DNA of 19,725 bases from an uncultured Peptoniphilus sp. (GCA_946999425.1 CAMQDG010000024.1:1-19725); one strand, 5' to 3'. Positions 6,914 through 14,595 are shown, counted from the stretch's first letter. A program made the numbers and translations. Notes: generated from the letters alone by a model not told the origin.

Positions 6914-7921
6914 TTATTTTTTATATGTTAAACCTAAGTTTGGATCTGCAAAAGTATTTTTATCATAATTTCCAGACTTATACAAAAAATATCCAGCAGA
7001 CGCGATCATTGCTCCATTATCCGTACACAATATTCTTTCTGGATAAAAAACTTTTACATTTTCTTCCTTTGCTCTTTCTTCCATTGCATCTCTAAGACCT
7101 TGGTTTGCTGCAACTCCTCCTGCAATTATTATTTTATCTAAATTTTTTTCTTTTAATAATCTAAAGGATTTTCCAACAAGGACATCTGTTACTGCTTTTT
7201 GAAAAGATGCTGCCAAATCTTCATTTCTATAACTTATATTTTTTTGATCACAATGGTGTAAAAAGTTTATTACTGCTGTTTTAAGACCTGAAAAAGAAAA
7301 ATTATAATTGTCCTCTTTAAGCATAACTCGTGGAAAATCATAAATATCTTTTCCTTCCCTTGCAAGTTTATCTATAATGGGTCCTCCTGGATAGCCAAGG
7401 CCTAAAACTCTTGCCACTTTATCAAAGGCTTCTCCTGCCGCATCGTCCACTGTGGTTCCAATTAATTCAAAATCAACATAATCTTTTACATGAATTAAAT
7501 ATGTGTGACCTCCTGAAACTATAAGTCCTATAAAGGGCGGTTTTAAATCTTTATTTGTAATATAATTTGCACATACATGTCCTATTATATGATTTACCCC
7601 TATAAAGGGTTTATTTAAAGAATATGCAAAAGTTTTTCCTGCACTTAAGCCTACTAAAAGGGCCCCTATAAGTCCCGGTCCTCTTGTTGCTGCAACTAAG
7701 TCCACATCTTCAAATTTAAGTCCAGCTTCTTCAAAGGCTTCTTTTATTACTTGTGAAATAACTTCTATGTGCTGTCTTGATGCAATTTCCGGAACTACTC
7801 CTCCGAATTTTTTATGAGTGTCTATTTGTGATGCTATTATATTTGATAAAATTTCTTTTCCATCTTTTACAAGGGCAACGGAAGTTTCATCACAAGAAGA
7901 TTCTATTCCCAGTGTTATCAT
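6914..7921 (-). CDS. tsaD: tRNA N6-threonylcarbamoyladenosine synthase catalytic subunit TsaD
   Basis: Transfers threonylcarbamoyl from the TsaC/TsaC2 product to A37 of ANN-decoding tRNAs, together with TsaB and TsaE. The 335 residues are typical of the Kae1/TsaD family. Visible are the ASKHA start MITLGIESSCDET, the metal ligands His111 and His115 in NHIIGHVCAN, SGGHTYL at 136-142, DDAAGEAFDKVARVLGLGYPGGP at 159-181 (cited by its ends), and the metal-binding Asp301 in CTDNGAMIA. I use the ATG at 7921, which has GGAGGAG four bases upstream and overlaps the rimI stop as ATGA; an upstream ATG at 7933 has no site. Last gene of the tsaE-tsaB-rimI-tsaD run. TsaC is not in the window. Confidence 0.97.
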   Translation of the reverse strand: MITLGIESSCDETSVALVKDGKEILSNIIASQIDTHKKFGGVVPEIASRQHIEVISQVIKEAFEEAGLKFEDVDLVAATRGPGLIGALLVGLSAGKTFAYSLNKPFIGVNHIIGHVCANYITNKDLKPPFIGLIVSGGHTYLIHVKDYVDFELIGTTVDDAAGEAFDKVARVLGLGYPGGPIIDKLAREGKDIYDFPRVMLKEDNYNFSFSGLKTAVINFLHHCDQKNISYRNEDLAASFQKAVTDVLVGKSFRLLKEKNLDKIIIAGGVAANQGLRDAMEERAKEENVKVFYPERILCTDNGAMIASAGYFLYKSGNYDKNTFADPNLGLTYKK

Positions 7922-8346
7922 TTTCTCCTCCACATTATTAGGGCATCTTTTCCCCTGCCATAATAATTTTTTCTTATTCCTTCTTCTACAAAGCCAAGTT
8001 TTTTATATAATTGAATTGCATTTGCATTTTTAACTCTGACTTCTAAAGTTACATCTAAATTTTTTTCATCTGAAATTTTTAAAATTTGTCCCAAAAGTTT
8101 TTCTCCATAACCTAAGTTTCTATAAATACTTTCTAAGGCTATGGTTCCTATGTGAATTTCATCATATAGGGTCATGCCTATTACATAGCCGAATACTTTT
8201 TCGTTTTCTATGACAAAAACTTCATTCAGGGGATTTTCTATTTCTAAAATAAGGGTATTTAAAGACCAGGGATCAGGAAAGGATTCTCTTTCTATTCTTA
8301 AAATTTCTTCTGCGTCCTTACTTGTCGCTTTTCTTATTTTTACCAT
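7918..8346 (-). CDS. rimI: GNAT acetyltransferase, RimI (ribosomal protein S18-alanine N-acetyltransferase) type
   Basis: Predicted N-alpha-acetyltransferase of the GNAT superfamily; in E. coli RimI acetylates S18, but the target in Firmicutes is less certain. At 142 residues it has the usual size. The acetyl-CoA loop is RNLGYG (76-81), just after the IHIGTIAL strand, and the RimI-like tail KLGFVEEGIRKNYYGRGKDA with a terminal MWRRK is visible. The start at 8346 (MVKIRKATSKDAEE) is preceded by GAAAGGGAA; an in-frame ATG at 8370 is possible but lies deeper inside tsaB. It overlaps tsaB by 29 bases and tsaD by 4. The placement between tsaB and tsaD is a common bacterial arrangement and supports the assignment. 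Confidence 0.92.
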   Translation of the reverse strand: MVKIRKATSKDAEEILRIERESFPDPWSLNTLILEIENPLNEVFVIENEKVFGYVIGMTLYDEIHIGTIALESIYRNLGYGEKLLGQILKISDEKNLDVTLEVRVKNANAIQLYKKLGFVEEGIRKNYYGRGKDALIMWRRK

Positions 8347-8983
8347 ATTCCCTTTCCGCTTGTGATACATTTAAATAATTTGGTAGAGCTGTATAAAAAT
8401 TGTCCTCTCCCTTTTCTTTATATTTTTCCAAAGCCAATTTACATAAATCTGTTGGTAAAATTTGACTTGTCTTATAGGGCTTCTGCAATTTTTCTCCTAT
8501 AAATTTTGCACTTTCGCCAACAAAATATGCATCTTCAAAAAATTTTTCAGCATCTTCAATATTTTCAAGACAATCTTCTCTTATAACTTTTAATTTTTCT
8601 TTGTTTGAATAAATTCCATAATAAATTCTATTTCTCTTAGCATCAATTACAGGTACTATTTTTTCAAAACCCTTAAAATTTTCAGCATAAGCTCCAAGGG
8701 AAGAAACTGTTACCATAGGTTTATTTAAGGTTTGAGCAAAAATTTTTATAACTGCAAGGCCTATTCTAAGTCCTGTCCAAGATCCTGGCCCTATGCCGAC
8801 TGCAAATAAATCTATATCACTTATTTTTAAATTTTGTTTTTTCAAAATATCATCTATCATTTCATTTAAGGATTCTGAATGGTAGACCGAACCTGTTAAG
8901 GTATAATTTCCAAGAGGTAAATCATCTTTTAAAAGACCTACTGCACTTGTTTTTGATGATGTATCTATTCCTAAAATCAACAT
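8318..8983 (-). CDS. tsaB: tRNA t6A synthesis dimerisation protein TsaB
   Basis: TsaB is the catalytically inactive partner of TsaD; the two form the platform for t6A synthesis, joined by the ATPase TsaE. The family start MLILGIDTSSKTSAVGLL is clear, as is GIGPGSWTGLRIGLA near residues 62-76, and the length of 221 residues is normal. I chose the ATG at 8983 because it matches the family start and overlaps the tsaE stop (ATGTTGA); a GGGGGG run about 11 bases upstream may serve as ribosome site. An alternative ATG at 9001 would add six residues and cannot be excluded. Translational coupling with tsaE and rimI is likely. Confidence 0.95.
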   Translation of the reverse strand: MLILGIDTSSKTSAVGLLKDDLPLGNYTLTGSVYHSESLNEMIDDILKKQNLKISDIDLFAVGIGPGSWTGLRIGLAVIKIFAQTLNKPMVTVSSLGAYAENFKGFEKIVPVIDAKRNRIYYGIYSNKEKLKVIREDCLENIEDAEKFFEDAYFVGESAKFIGEKLQKPYKTSQILPTDLCKLALEKYKEKGEDNFYTALPNYLNVSQAEREYGKNKKSDK

Positions 8984-9432
8984 GAAAAAATTACCCCCCA
9001 TATTTCTTCCGATCTTTCGCCTTTAGCTTCAATATCAAATTCTCTTTCATTTTCAGAAATTCTTTTTATTCTTATTTCAAGCCTATCTTCCGGAAGGAGA
9101 TCTTCTATTTTGTCTGCCCATTCAATTACACATGCTCCATCTTCTGAAAAAAAATATTCATCAAAACCCAAATAGTCGCTTTGGCACTGATCAAGTCTAT
9201 AAACGTCAAAATGATATAAATTTACCTTAGAATAATATTCCCTAATTAAAGTGAATGTTGCTGAGCTTACTTGATCTTTTATTCCCATTCCCTTGGCTAT
9301 TGCCTGGGTTAGGGTGGTTTTTCCAGTACCTAAGTCTCCTATTAGGCAAATAATATCTCCTGGTTTTAAGATGCAACCTATTTTTTCTCCAAGTTTTTTT
9401 GTATCATTTAAACTTTTTGAAATTAATTTCAT
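8977..9432 (-). CDS. tsaE: tRNA t6A synthesis ATPase TsaE
   Basis: P-loop ATPase that binds the TsaB-TsaD dimer and is needed for turnover in t6A formation. The Walker A motif GDLGTGKTT is at 32-40, the family motif SATFTLIREY at 57-66, and HFDVYRL at 74-80 with EW at 104-105 fits the YjeE/TsaE fold. The 151 residues are normal. The frame is open upstream to 9510, but the ATG at 9432 has a perfect GGAGG with a short spacer and begins with the usual MKLISKSLNDTKKLGE, so the longer form is rejected. A terminator-like hairpin that overlaps the xpt stop lies directly upstream, so the tsa genes may be driven by read-through or by an internal promoter in xpt. Confidence 0.95.
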   Translation of the reverse strand: MKLISKSLNDTKKLGEKIGCILKPGDIICLIGDLGTGKTTLTQAIAKGMGIKDQVSSATFTLIREYYSKVNLYHFDVYRLDQCQSDYLGFDEYFFSEDGACVIEWADKIEDLLPEDRLEIRIKRISENEREFDIEAKGERSEEIWGVIFSC

Positions 9433-9449
9433 ACTTCCTCCAAATAAAA

Positions 9450-9478
9450 AGAGATACCAACTTTTAGTTTGCATCTCT
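9450..9478 (-). terminator. Terminator-like hairpin spanning the xpt stop codon
   Basis: On the minus strand a 13-position stem (12 pairs including one G-U, one mismatch) with a 3-base loop contains the last xpt codons and its TAA in the loop region. It is followed by TTTTATTTG and then the tsaE ribosome site. It may only partly terminate, allowing read-through into the tsa genes. Confidence 0.65.
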
Positions 9479-10045
9479 AAAAATAATTTCACCCTTGTTA
9501 ATGGAATCAATTATAGCAAGAGATAAAAGGTCATATCCCTCTTCCCTTAATTTATCTCCGCCCTTTTGAAATCCCTTTTCCACTGCAACGCTAAGACCAC
9601 AAAGTTCAGCACCAGATTGTTTTGCAATATTTATTAAGCCTCTTAAGGCTTGTCCTTCTGCCAAAAAGTCATCAATAATTAAAATTCTGTCTTTTTTATC
9701 TAAATATTTTTTTGATACTGCAACCTTATATTCTTTATTGCTTGTGTAGGATTTAACTTCAGCTGTATATAAATCATTTCCTATATTTTTATGCTTTTCC
9801 TTTTTTGCAAATAATACGGGGACTCCTCCGAAACTTTGAGATGCAACTGTTGCAAGAGCTATTCCGGAAGCTTCTATAGTCAATATTTTATTTATTTTTT
9901 TATCCTTAAAATATTCATACATTTCTAAACCAAGTTTTTCCAAAAACTTTATATCCAATTGGTGGTTTAAAAAAGAATCAACTTTCACTATGTTTCCCGG
10001 TAAAATCCGACCATCTTTTTTTATTCTCTCTTCAAGTAATTTCAA
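9464..10045 (-). CDS. xpt: Xanthine phosphoribosyltransferase
   Basis: Salvage enzyme forming XMP from xanthine and PRPP; cytosolic type I phosphoribosyltransferase. The 193 residues match the B. subtilis Xpt family (about 194), beginning MKLLEERIKKDGRILPGNIVK-like with the family hallmark VDSFLNHQLD at 22-31. The PRPP loop ILIIDDFLAEGQA is at 121-133, preceded by the base-binding region with EASGIALA at 58-65. The start codon is TTG at 10045, chosen because GGGAG at the end of telA lies six bases before it and the protein start matches the family. It begins three bases after the telA stop. In bacilli xpt often sits behind a purine riboswitch; here it is internal to an operon and no such leader exists. 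Confidence 0.95.
   Translation of the reverse strand: MKLLEERIKKDGRILPGNIVKVDSFLNHQLDIKFLEKLGLEMYEYFKDKKINKILTIEASGIALATVASQSFGGVPVLFAKKEKHKNIGNDLYTAEVKSYTSNKEYKVAVSKKYLDKKDRILIIDDFLAEGQALRGLINIAKQSGAELCGLSVAVEKGFQKGGDKLREEGYDLLSLAIIDSINKGEIIFRDAN
9510..9518 (-). promoter_or_regulatory. Possible internal extended -10 promoter for the tsa genes, inside xpt
   Basis: TGCTATAAT on the minus strand (9518-9510) matches an extended -10, inside the xpt coding region. No convincing -35 is seen. It would place transcription start near 9503, before the hairpin at 9450-9478. It may be chance in coding sequence. Confidence 0.25.
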
Positions 10046-10048
10046 ATT

Positions 10049-11164
10049 TTACTCCCTGTTTGCTATTTCTAAAAGTGAATTTTTTAAATCGCTTTCAAGT
10101 TTTACCATTTCTTCCTGAGCTGTTTGACGTTTTTTGTGTCCTTCTATTTGAATATTTCTAACTTCATTTAAGGCTGAAATAAGTTGTTCATTTGTATGCT
10201 TTAAGGTTTCTATGTCAACAATGCTTCTTTCAGATTCTTTTGCAGTTTCAACTGTCGCCATTTTTAAATTATCTGCATTTTTTCTTAAAAGCTCATTGGT
10301 AAGATTTGTAACTTCTTTTTGAGCCTTTGTTGCTTGACCTGTGTGAACTGCTGAAAGGGCAAGAACCATTTGAGATTTCCAAAGAGGAATTGTGTTTACA
10401 ATTGTGGATTGAATTTTTTCAACCATAACAGTATTGCTCGCTTGAATCATTCTTATTTGAGGCGCCATTTGAAGGGATACAGTCCTTGTTAAATCAAGAT
10501 CGTGAAGCTTTTTCTCAAACCTGTTTATAGCACTCATATAGTCATTTACTTCTTGAGCATCTGTTGGCAAGTTGGAATTTGCTGCATTTTCTTTAAGCTT
10601 TGGCAGTTCAAAATTTCTTGCACTTCTTAATTTTTCATTACCAGCTTCAATATACATGGTCAATTCTTTGTAATAGCTTTGATTTAAATCATACATTTGA
10701 TCAAGAGTTGCTATATCCTTCATAAGAGTAACTTGGTGGTCTTCCAGAGCCTTGGCAATTTTATCTACATTTGTTTCTGCCTTGTCATATTTTGTTTTTA
10801 AATTTTGAACTTTATTTACGCTTTTTTTAAATAATGCTTTTATGCCTTTTTCATTTTCGTCAACATCAAAGTTTTTAAGCTCGGACACTACATTGGAAAG
10901 AAGATCTCCTACTTGACCTAAATCCTTTGTTTTTACTGAATTTAAAGTTTTTTCAGAAAAGCCTGCAATTTTATTTTGTGCTCCGGCTCCATATTGAAGT
11001 ATCATGCCTGTGTCATGTAAATTGATTTTTTTTGAAAATTCATCTACTTGTTTTTGTTCTTCTGTTGATAATTTTAATTTAGATAAATCAACTTTTTCCA
11101 ATTCCTTGTTTTCTTTTACTTCTTCAGTTTGTCCGTCAAGAGTAAGTTTAATTTCTCTTTCCAT
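10049..11164 (-). CDS. Toxic anion resistance protein, TelA/YaaN family
   Basis: Member of the TelA family (371 residues), named for tellurite resistance but with no proven biochemical role. The sequence is almost entirely helical and coiled-coil like: long Lys/Glu/Leu-rich stretches at about 85-160, 165-240 and 255-371, with the family feature of conserved Asn/Gln-rich helices such as MIQASNTVMVEKIQSTIVNTIPLWKSQM (near 244-271, cited by its ends). No signal peptide or membrane segment. The start ATG at 11164 has GGAGGAAAT upstream and lies eight bases after the xpaC-like gene. The pair XpaC-TelA is conserved (xpaC-yaaN in B. subtilis), which supports both calls and suggests a membrane partner for this soluble coiled-coil protein. 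Confidence 0.9.
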   Translation of the reverse strand: MEREIKLTLDGQTEEVKENKELEKVDLSKLKLSTEEQKQVDEFSKKINLHDTGMILQYGAGAQNKIAGFSEKTLNSVKTKDLGQVGDLLSNVVSELKNFDVDENEKGIKALFKKSVNKVQNLKTKYDKAETNVDKIAKALEDHQVTLMKDIATLDQMYDLNQSYYKELTMYIEAGNEKLRSARNFELPKLKENAANSNLPTDAQEVNDYMSAINRFEKKLHDLDLTRTVSLQMAPQIRMIQASNTVMVEKIQSTIVNTIPLWKSQMVLALSAVHTGQATKAQKEVTNLTNELLRKNADNLKMATVETAKESERSIVDIETLKHTNEQLISALNEVRNIQIEGHKKRQTAQEEMVKLESDLKNSLLEIANRE

Positions 11165-11172
11165 ATTTCCTC

Positions 11173-12315
11173 CTATTTAAAGTCATCTTCCAATAAGCCT
11201 TCTTGTTTAAGCATCATTTTTAAAACTGATATGTCTGTGTTTACTTCCATGGCTACATCTCCATAGAGTTCATTTAACAATTTTTTAAAGGCTCCATTTA
11301 TTGTGTCTATGCTTTTTTCAATTTCTACCATGGCATTTTGAACATTTTCTCCTGGTTCATAAATAAGGGAAAGATCCTCATATCTTTTTAAAAGAGATAC
11401 TGTTGTGGGCAAATAATAGTCCATAAATTTATTTAATTCATCAGCCTTACCAGGATTTTTCTTTAAGTTGTTAAATATGCTTTTAACTATTGAAAGTAAA
11501 TTTATAACTTTTCCATTTAGGGGTTCCCTTATTTTATCCACTATCTCAGTTATTTCCGTTACATAACTTTTACCCAGATTTATTGTTTCTTTAACCCTGT
11601 CATAATCATCTATAAGCTCTTTTGATTCTTCTTTTTTAGGAAATTTATTTTTATAGTCATTTTTATAAATTTTAAAGGTTTCATTGTCTAAAATTAGAAT
11701 TGACTCACCTTCCACAAGTCTTGCCTCTTTAAAGTAGTCTTTTTTTATAAAAGCTTTTAAATCTTTAAGAGCTATTTCAGGCTCTACTCCTGCTCCAAGA
11801 GCTAAATCTTCCACTGTTGATACAGTTGAATCTCCAAAGGTTCTTATATATTTTTGATATCTTGTCATTTGCTTTAAAAGGCCTGAGCCTAACCTATCTA
11901 CAAGAAAGCTTAGACCTCCTATAATTATTGCAATAAGAGAAACATCAAAACTGCCTTCTAAAAATCCCCCCGTAGCGGTAATTATAGAAACTGAAAGAGA
12001 TGAAAGTCCTAGAACTCTTAATAGGACTCCAAAGGCATTTTGGGAAGGCTTTTGCATTACAAGGTTGTTGCGTTTTGCTGGTGGAATTTTCTTAATTGTT
12101 CCATAGTTTTTAAATATATTTGAAATTCCGTTTCTGGCTCCTTCTATTGCCCTATCTACAGATTCTTGTATTGTATTTGAAAGGTCACTGTAATCTCCAT
12201 TTTCTAATTTATTGGAAACTCTATTAAATAAATCTTTTACTGATTGATTTTTTTCTTTATTTTTCTTTTCTGCATCTTCAATTATGTCTTTTATAGAAAT
12301 CTTATATTTTTTCAT
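11173..12315 (-). CDS. XpaC-like membrane protein (5-bromo-4-chloroindolyl phosphate hydrolysis family)
   Basis: The 380 residues begin with a charged region (1-90) without a signal peptide, then two hydrophobic segments at about 95-117 and 122-142, then a long cytoplasmic part with mixed strands and helices. That build, and the TelA gene right after it, fit the XpaC family, whose name comes from a plate phenotype and whose true function is unknown. The identity rests on architecture and neighbour more than on a catalytic motif; none is visible. It opens the run xpaC-telA-xpt-tsaE-tsaB-rimI-tsaD. The start ATG at 12315 has a GGTG site and a candidate extended -10 a few bases upstream. Confidence 0.75.
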   Translation of the reverse strand: MKKYKISIKDIIEDAEKKNKEKNQSVKDLFNRVSNKLENGDYSDLSNTIQESVDRAIEGARNGISNIFKNYGTIKKIPPAKRNNLVMQKPSQNAFGVLLRVLGLSSLSVSIITATGGFLEGSFDVSLIAIIIGGLSFLVDRLGSGLLKQMTRYQKYIRTFGDSTVSTVEDLALGAGVEPEIALKDLKAFIKKDYFKEARLVEGESILILDNETFKIYKNDYKNKFPKKEESKELIDDYDRVKETINLGKSYVTEITEIVDKIREPLNGKVINLLSIVKSIFNNLKKNPGKADELNKFMDYYLPTTVSLLKRYEDLSLIYEPGENVQNAMVEIEKSIDTINGAFKKLLNELYGDVAMEVNTDISVLKMMLKQEGLLEDDFK

Positions 12316-12330
12316 AAAATCACCAATTAC

Positions 12331-12339
12331 ATTTTATCA
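12331..12339 (-). promoter_or_regulatory. Candidate extended -10 promoter for xpaC-telA-xpt
   Basis: TGATAAAAT (12339-12331, minus strand) matches an extended -10; the -35 is weak. It stands about seven bases before the GGTG ribosome site of the xpaC-like gene. It is divergent from, and about 60 bases away from, the promoter of the plus-strand gene. Confidence 0.45.
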
Positions 12340-12398
12340 CAAAGAAATTGCCCCTTCATTTACAATTTTATAAAAAAACCTTAAATTTACCTTATTTA

Positions 12399-12407
12399 TG
12401 CTATAAT
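12399..12407 (+). promoter_or_regulatory. Extended -10 promoter of the pRiA4b-like gene
   Basis: TGCTATAAT is a perfect extended -10 (TG, one base, TATAAT). No clear -35. The box ends five bases before AAGGAGG at 12413-12419, so the transcript would start at or next to the ribosome site. Confidence 0.6.
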
Positions 12408-12424
12408 TTTTTAAGGAGGTAGTT

Positions 12425-12955
12425 ATGAAAGCCTATAAATTTGAAATGACCCTTAGAGATTCAAATCCAATTTTTAAAAATATATTTTTTTGTCCCTGTC
12501 ACATAAGTTTTAGAGATTTTGCAAATATTATTTCAAGAACTTTAATGTGGATTGGAGATAGGGAAAAAAGTTTTTATATTGAAGGTCCTGATAATTTTGA
12601 AATTGTTGATATGGATAATATGAAAAAGACCATGGGTATTAATTTTAAAACTTTAGATGATTCTATTGTTTCTGATTTTTTAGATAAAAATGATAATTTT
12701 GTATTTTTATATGGAGATCCGACACCTTTTATTTTTGATTTAAGGGTCCTTGATATTGATTATGATGGAAAAAATTATCCTTTTTTAATTGAAGCTTCTA
12801 ATGAACATATAATTGAAACTTCTAATGGCCTTTTAGATTATTATAATTTTTTAAAAAGTCATGATTTAGATAATTCTTCCAAATCTTTTATTAATAAGAA
12901 TTTTTCTCTTGAAGAAATTAATGATGAACTAAGTGATTTTCAATTTGAAGAATAA
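12425..12955 (+). CDS. pRiA4b ORF-3-like family protein
   Basis: The only plus-strand gene. The N-terminal MKAYKFEMTLRDSNPIFKNIFFCPCHISFRDFANIISRTLMW-like block (first 42 residues, cited by its ends) follows the pRiA4b ORF-3 pattern: a K-x-T-L-x-D strand, a Pro/Ile segment, then a helix and a Trp-containing turn. The family is widespread in plasmids, mobile elements and chromosomes and has no established function. The 176 residues are mostly acidic, with an Asp/Glu-rich end (EEINDELSDFQFEE), and contain no membrane segment. The Arg-Arg pair usual in the family's first block is replaced by Phe-Lys, so this is a divergent member and the call is moderate. It has an AAGGAGG site and its own promoter, and it converges on pyrD over a shared terminator. 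Confidence 0.65.
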   Translation: MKAYKFEMTLRDSNPIFKNIFFCPCHISFRDFANIISRTLMWIGDREKSFYIEGPDNFEIVDMDNMKKTMGINFKTLDDSIVSDFLDKNDNFVFLYGDPTPFIFDLRVLDIDYDGKNYPFLIEASNEHIIETSNGLLDYYNFLKSHDLDNSSKSFINKNFSLEEINDELSDFQFEE

Positions 12956-12959
12956 AATA

Positions 12960-12991
12960 AAAATCGAAGTAAAAAAAATTACTTCGATTTT
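12960..12991. terminator. Bidirectional terminator between the plus-strand gene and pyrD
   Basis: Perfect 13-bp inverted repeat (AAAATCGAAGTAA / TTACTTCGATTTT) with a 6-base loop. T-rich tails follow on both strands, so it can stop the plus-strand gene from the left and the pyr operon from the right. Confidence 0.9.
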
Positions 12992-12998
12992 TTTATTT

Positions 12999-13898
12999 TT
13001 ATAAAATTTTATACAAATCACTTAAATTTATATTTTCTCTTTTACAATAGTCGTCTAAATCTTCTATGATTTCCTTTACACCGTAGGGATTCATAAAATT
13101 GTAAGTTCCTATTTGAACTAATTTTGCTCCTGCCATTATAAATTCTATTACATCTTTATAATTTGTTATTCCTCCCATGCCTATTACGGGAATTTTTACT
13201 GCATGAGCTGCTTGGTGGACCATTCTCAGGGCTATTGGTTTTATTGCAGGTCCTGAAAGTCCAGCATAGGTATTTTCAAAAACAGGTCTTTTATTTTTAA
13301 TGTCTATTGCCATGGCAAGGAAGGTATTTACAAGACTTATTCCGTCTGCCCCTGCTTCTTCAACTGCTTTTGCAATTTCTGAAATATCTCTTGCATTGGG
13401 AGAAAGTTTTACAACTATCTTATGTTTTGAAACTTTTTTTACTTTTCTTGTAACTTCTGCGGCACTTTGTGGGTCAACTCCGAAGACCATGCCTCCCTCT
13501 TTTACGTTGGGACAGGATATGTTCAGTTCTATTAAGTCTATTCTTGATTCATTTAATAGTTCTGCTCCCCTAACATAGTCATCTATAGAATTTCCTCCTA
13601 AATTTATTAAAACTTTAGGTCCAAGAGAAATTATTGAAGCCATACCTTCTTTTATAAAATTTTCAATTCCCGGATTTTCCAGCCCTATGGAATTCATTAA
13701 ACCTGAAGGTGTTTCCCAAAGCCTTATACCCCTATTCCCCTCTTTTGGAATATAGGTAAGACCTTTTGAGGAAATCCCTCCTATTAAATCTATAGGATAG
13801 TAATCTTTATAGTCTGTTCCATATCCATAGGTCCCTGATGCTCCTATTATAGGATTCTTAAATTTTATTCCTAAATATTCAGTTTCAAGTCTATTCAT
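12999..13898 (-). CDS. pyrD: Dihydroorotate dehydrogenase B (NAD+), catalytic subunit
   Basis: FMN enzyme that oxidises dihydroorotate to orotate; class 1B, which works as a heterotetramer with PyrK and passes electrons to NAD+. The 299 residues show the FMN-binding start NPIIGASGTYGYG (15-27), SSKGLT at 43-48, NISCPN at 126-131 with the class 1 active-site Cys129, SGPAIKPIAL at 215-224 and the phosphate-binding GMGGI at 240-244. The Cys rather than Ser base and the adjacent pyrK set class 1B. I use the ATG at 13898, eight bases after AGGAAG; in-frame GTG/ATG codons at 13907 and 13904 sit too close to that site. It overlaps pyrK by eight bases. Last gene of pyrB-pyrI-pyrK-pyrD. Confidence 0.97.
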   Translation of the reverse strand: MNRLETEYLGIKFKNPIIGASGTYGYGTDYKDYYPIDLIGGISSKGLTYIPKEGNRGIRLWETPSGLMNSIGLENPGIENFIKEGMASIISLGPKVLINLGGNSIDDYVRGAELLNESRIDLIELNISCPNVKEGGMVFGVDPQSAAEVTRKVKKVSKHKIVVKLSPNARDISEIAKAVEEAGADGISLVNTFLAMAIDIKNKRPVFENTYAGLSGPAIKPIALRMVHQAAHAVKIPVIGMGGITNYKDVIEFIMAGAKLVQIGTYNFMNPYGVKEIIEDLDDYCKRENINLSDLYKIL

Positions 13899-14595
13899 AG
13901 ACATCACTTCCTAAAAATATTGGCCCATCTTTGCAGCAACGTTTATTCCCATTTTTTGTCTTTACTGTGCATCCTAAACAGGCTCCCACGCCGCATGCCA
14001 TCCTTTTATCCAAGGAAACATAAGATTTTATATTTTTATCTTTGCAAATTAAAGCTACTTTTTCCATCATAGGGTCTGGTCCACAGGCGTAGACAAGTTT
14101 ATGCTTTTCAAATTCAATTATATCTGTTATATAACCTCCGAATTTTACTTTTACGTCTACTCCCAAGTTTTTTAGGTTTAAAAATAATTTGTCTATTTGA
14201 GTTTCTCCATTTAAACCTATATATAGGCTTACTTTTGCCTTAGGATTTTTTTCTTTTATTTTTTTTGCAAGGTAATACATGGGAGCTATACCTACTCCGC
14301 CTCCTACTAAGGCTACTTCGTCTACGTCTATATTAAAACTATTGCCGTAGGGTCCATATAATTTTATGGAATCGCCTTTTTTAACGGTTCTGAGCATGCT
14401 TGTACCTTCTCCCAGCTCTTCTATTAAAAAATCTACACCTTGAGAAAAGTCAAATATTGAAATTGGCCTGGAAAGAGTTGGGTAATTTTCCCAACTCCTT
14501 AACATAAAAAATTGTCCAGGCATAATTTTTTCTTTAAAATCAGTTTTTATTAAAAAATATCTTTTGTCTATGTCTATTTTCTCTAAAACCTTCAT
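13891..14595 (-). CDS. pyrK: Dihydroorotate dehydrogenase electron transfer subunit
   Basis: Iron-sulphur flavoprotein of the ferredoxin-reductase fold that carries electrons from PyrD to NAD+. The 234 residues contain the FAD motif RPISI (43-47), the NAD-binding GGGVGIAP (98-105), YACGPDPMM (169-177) and the 2Fe-2S cluster ligands Cys201, Cys206, Cys209 and Cys220 or Cys221 in CGVGACLGC and KRCCKDGP. The start ATG at 14595 lies four bases after AGGTG; the frame is open seven codons further but into the end of pyrI, and MKVLEKIDIDKRYFLI is the natural start. It begins seven bases after the pyrI stop and overlaps pyrD. Confidence 0.96.
   Translation of the reverse strand: MKVLEKIDIDKRYFLIKTDFKEKIMPGQFFMLRSWENYPTLSRPISIFDFSQGVDFLIEELGEGTSMLRTVKKGDSIKLYGPYGNSFNIDVDEVALVGGGVGIAPMYYLAKKIKEKNPKAKVSLYIGLNGETQIDKLFLNLKNLGVDVKVKFGGYITDIIEFEKHKLVYACGPDPMMEKVALICKDKNIKSYVSLDKRMACGVGACLGCTVKTKNGNKRCCKDGPIFLGSDVYE

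Noticed and set aside
6841..7095. Plus-strand 84-residue frame beginning in the glnA promoter region
   Set aside because: It is Phe/Leu/Tyr rich because it reads AT-rich promoter DNA and the complement of tsaD. No ribosome site precedes it.
9433..9510. Longer start for tsaE, adding 26 residues
   Set aside because: The extension is antiparallel to nothing known in the family and lies over the xpt end and hairpin; the ATG at 9432 has an ideal ribosome site and the family N-terminus.
12316..12424. Purine riboswitch or other leader RNA before xpaC-telA-xpt
   Set aside because: The gap is 109 bases shared by two divergent promoters, and no three-way junction or terminator structure could be found there.
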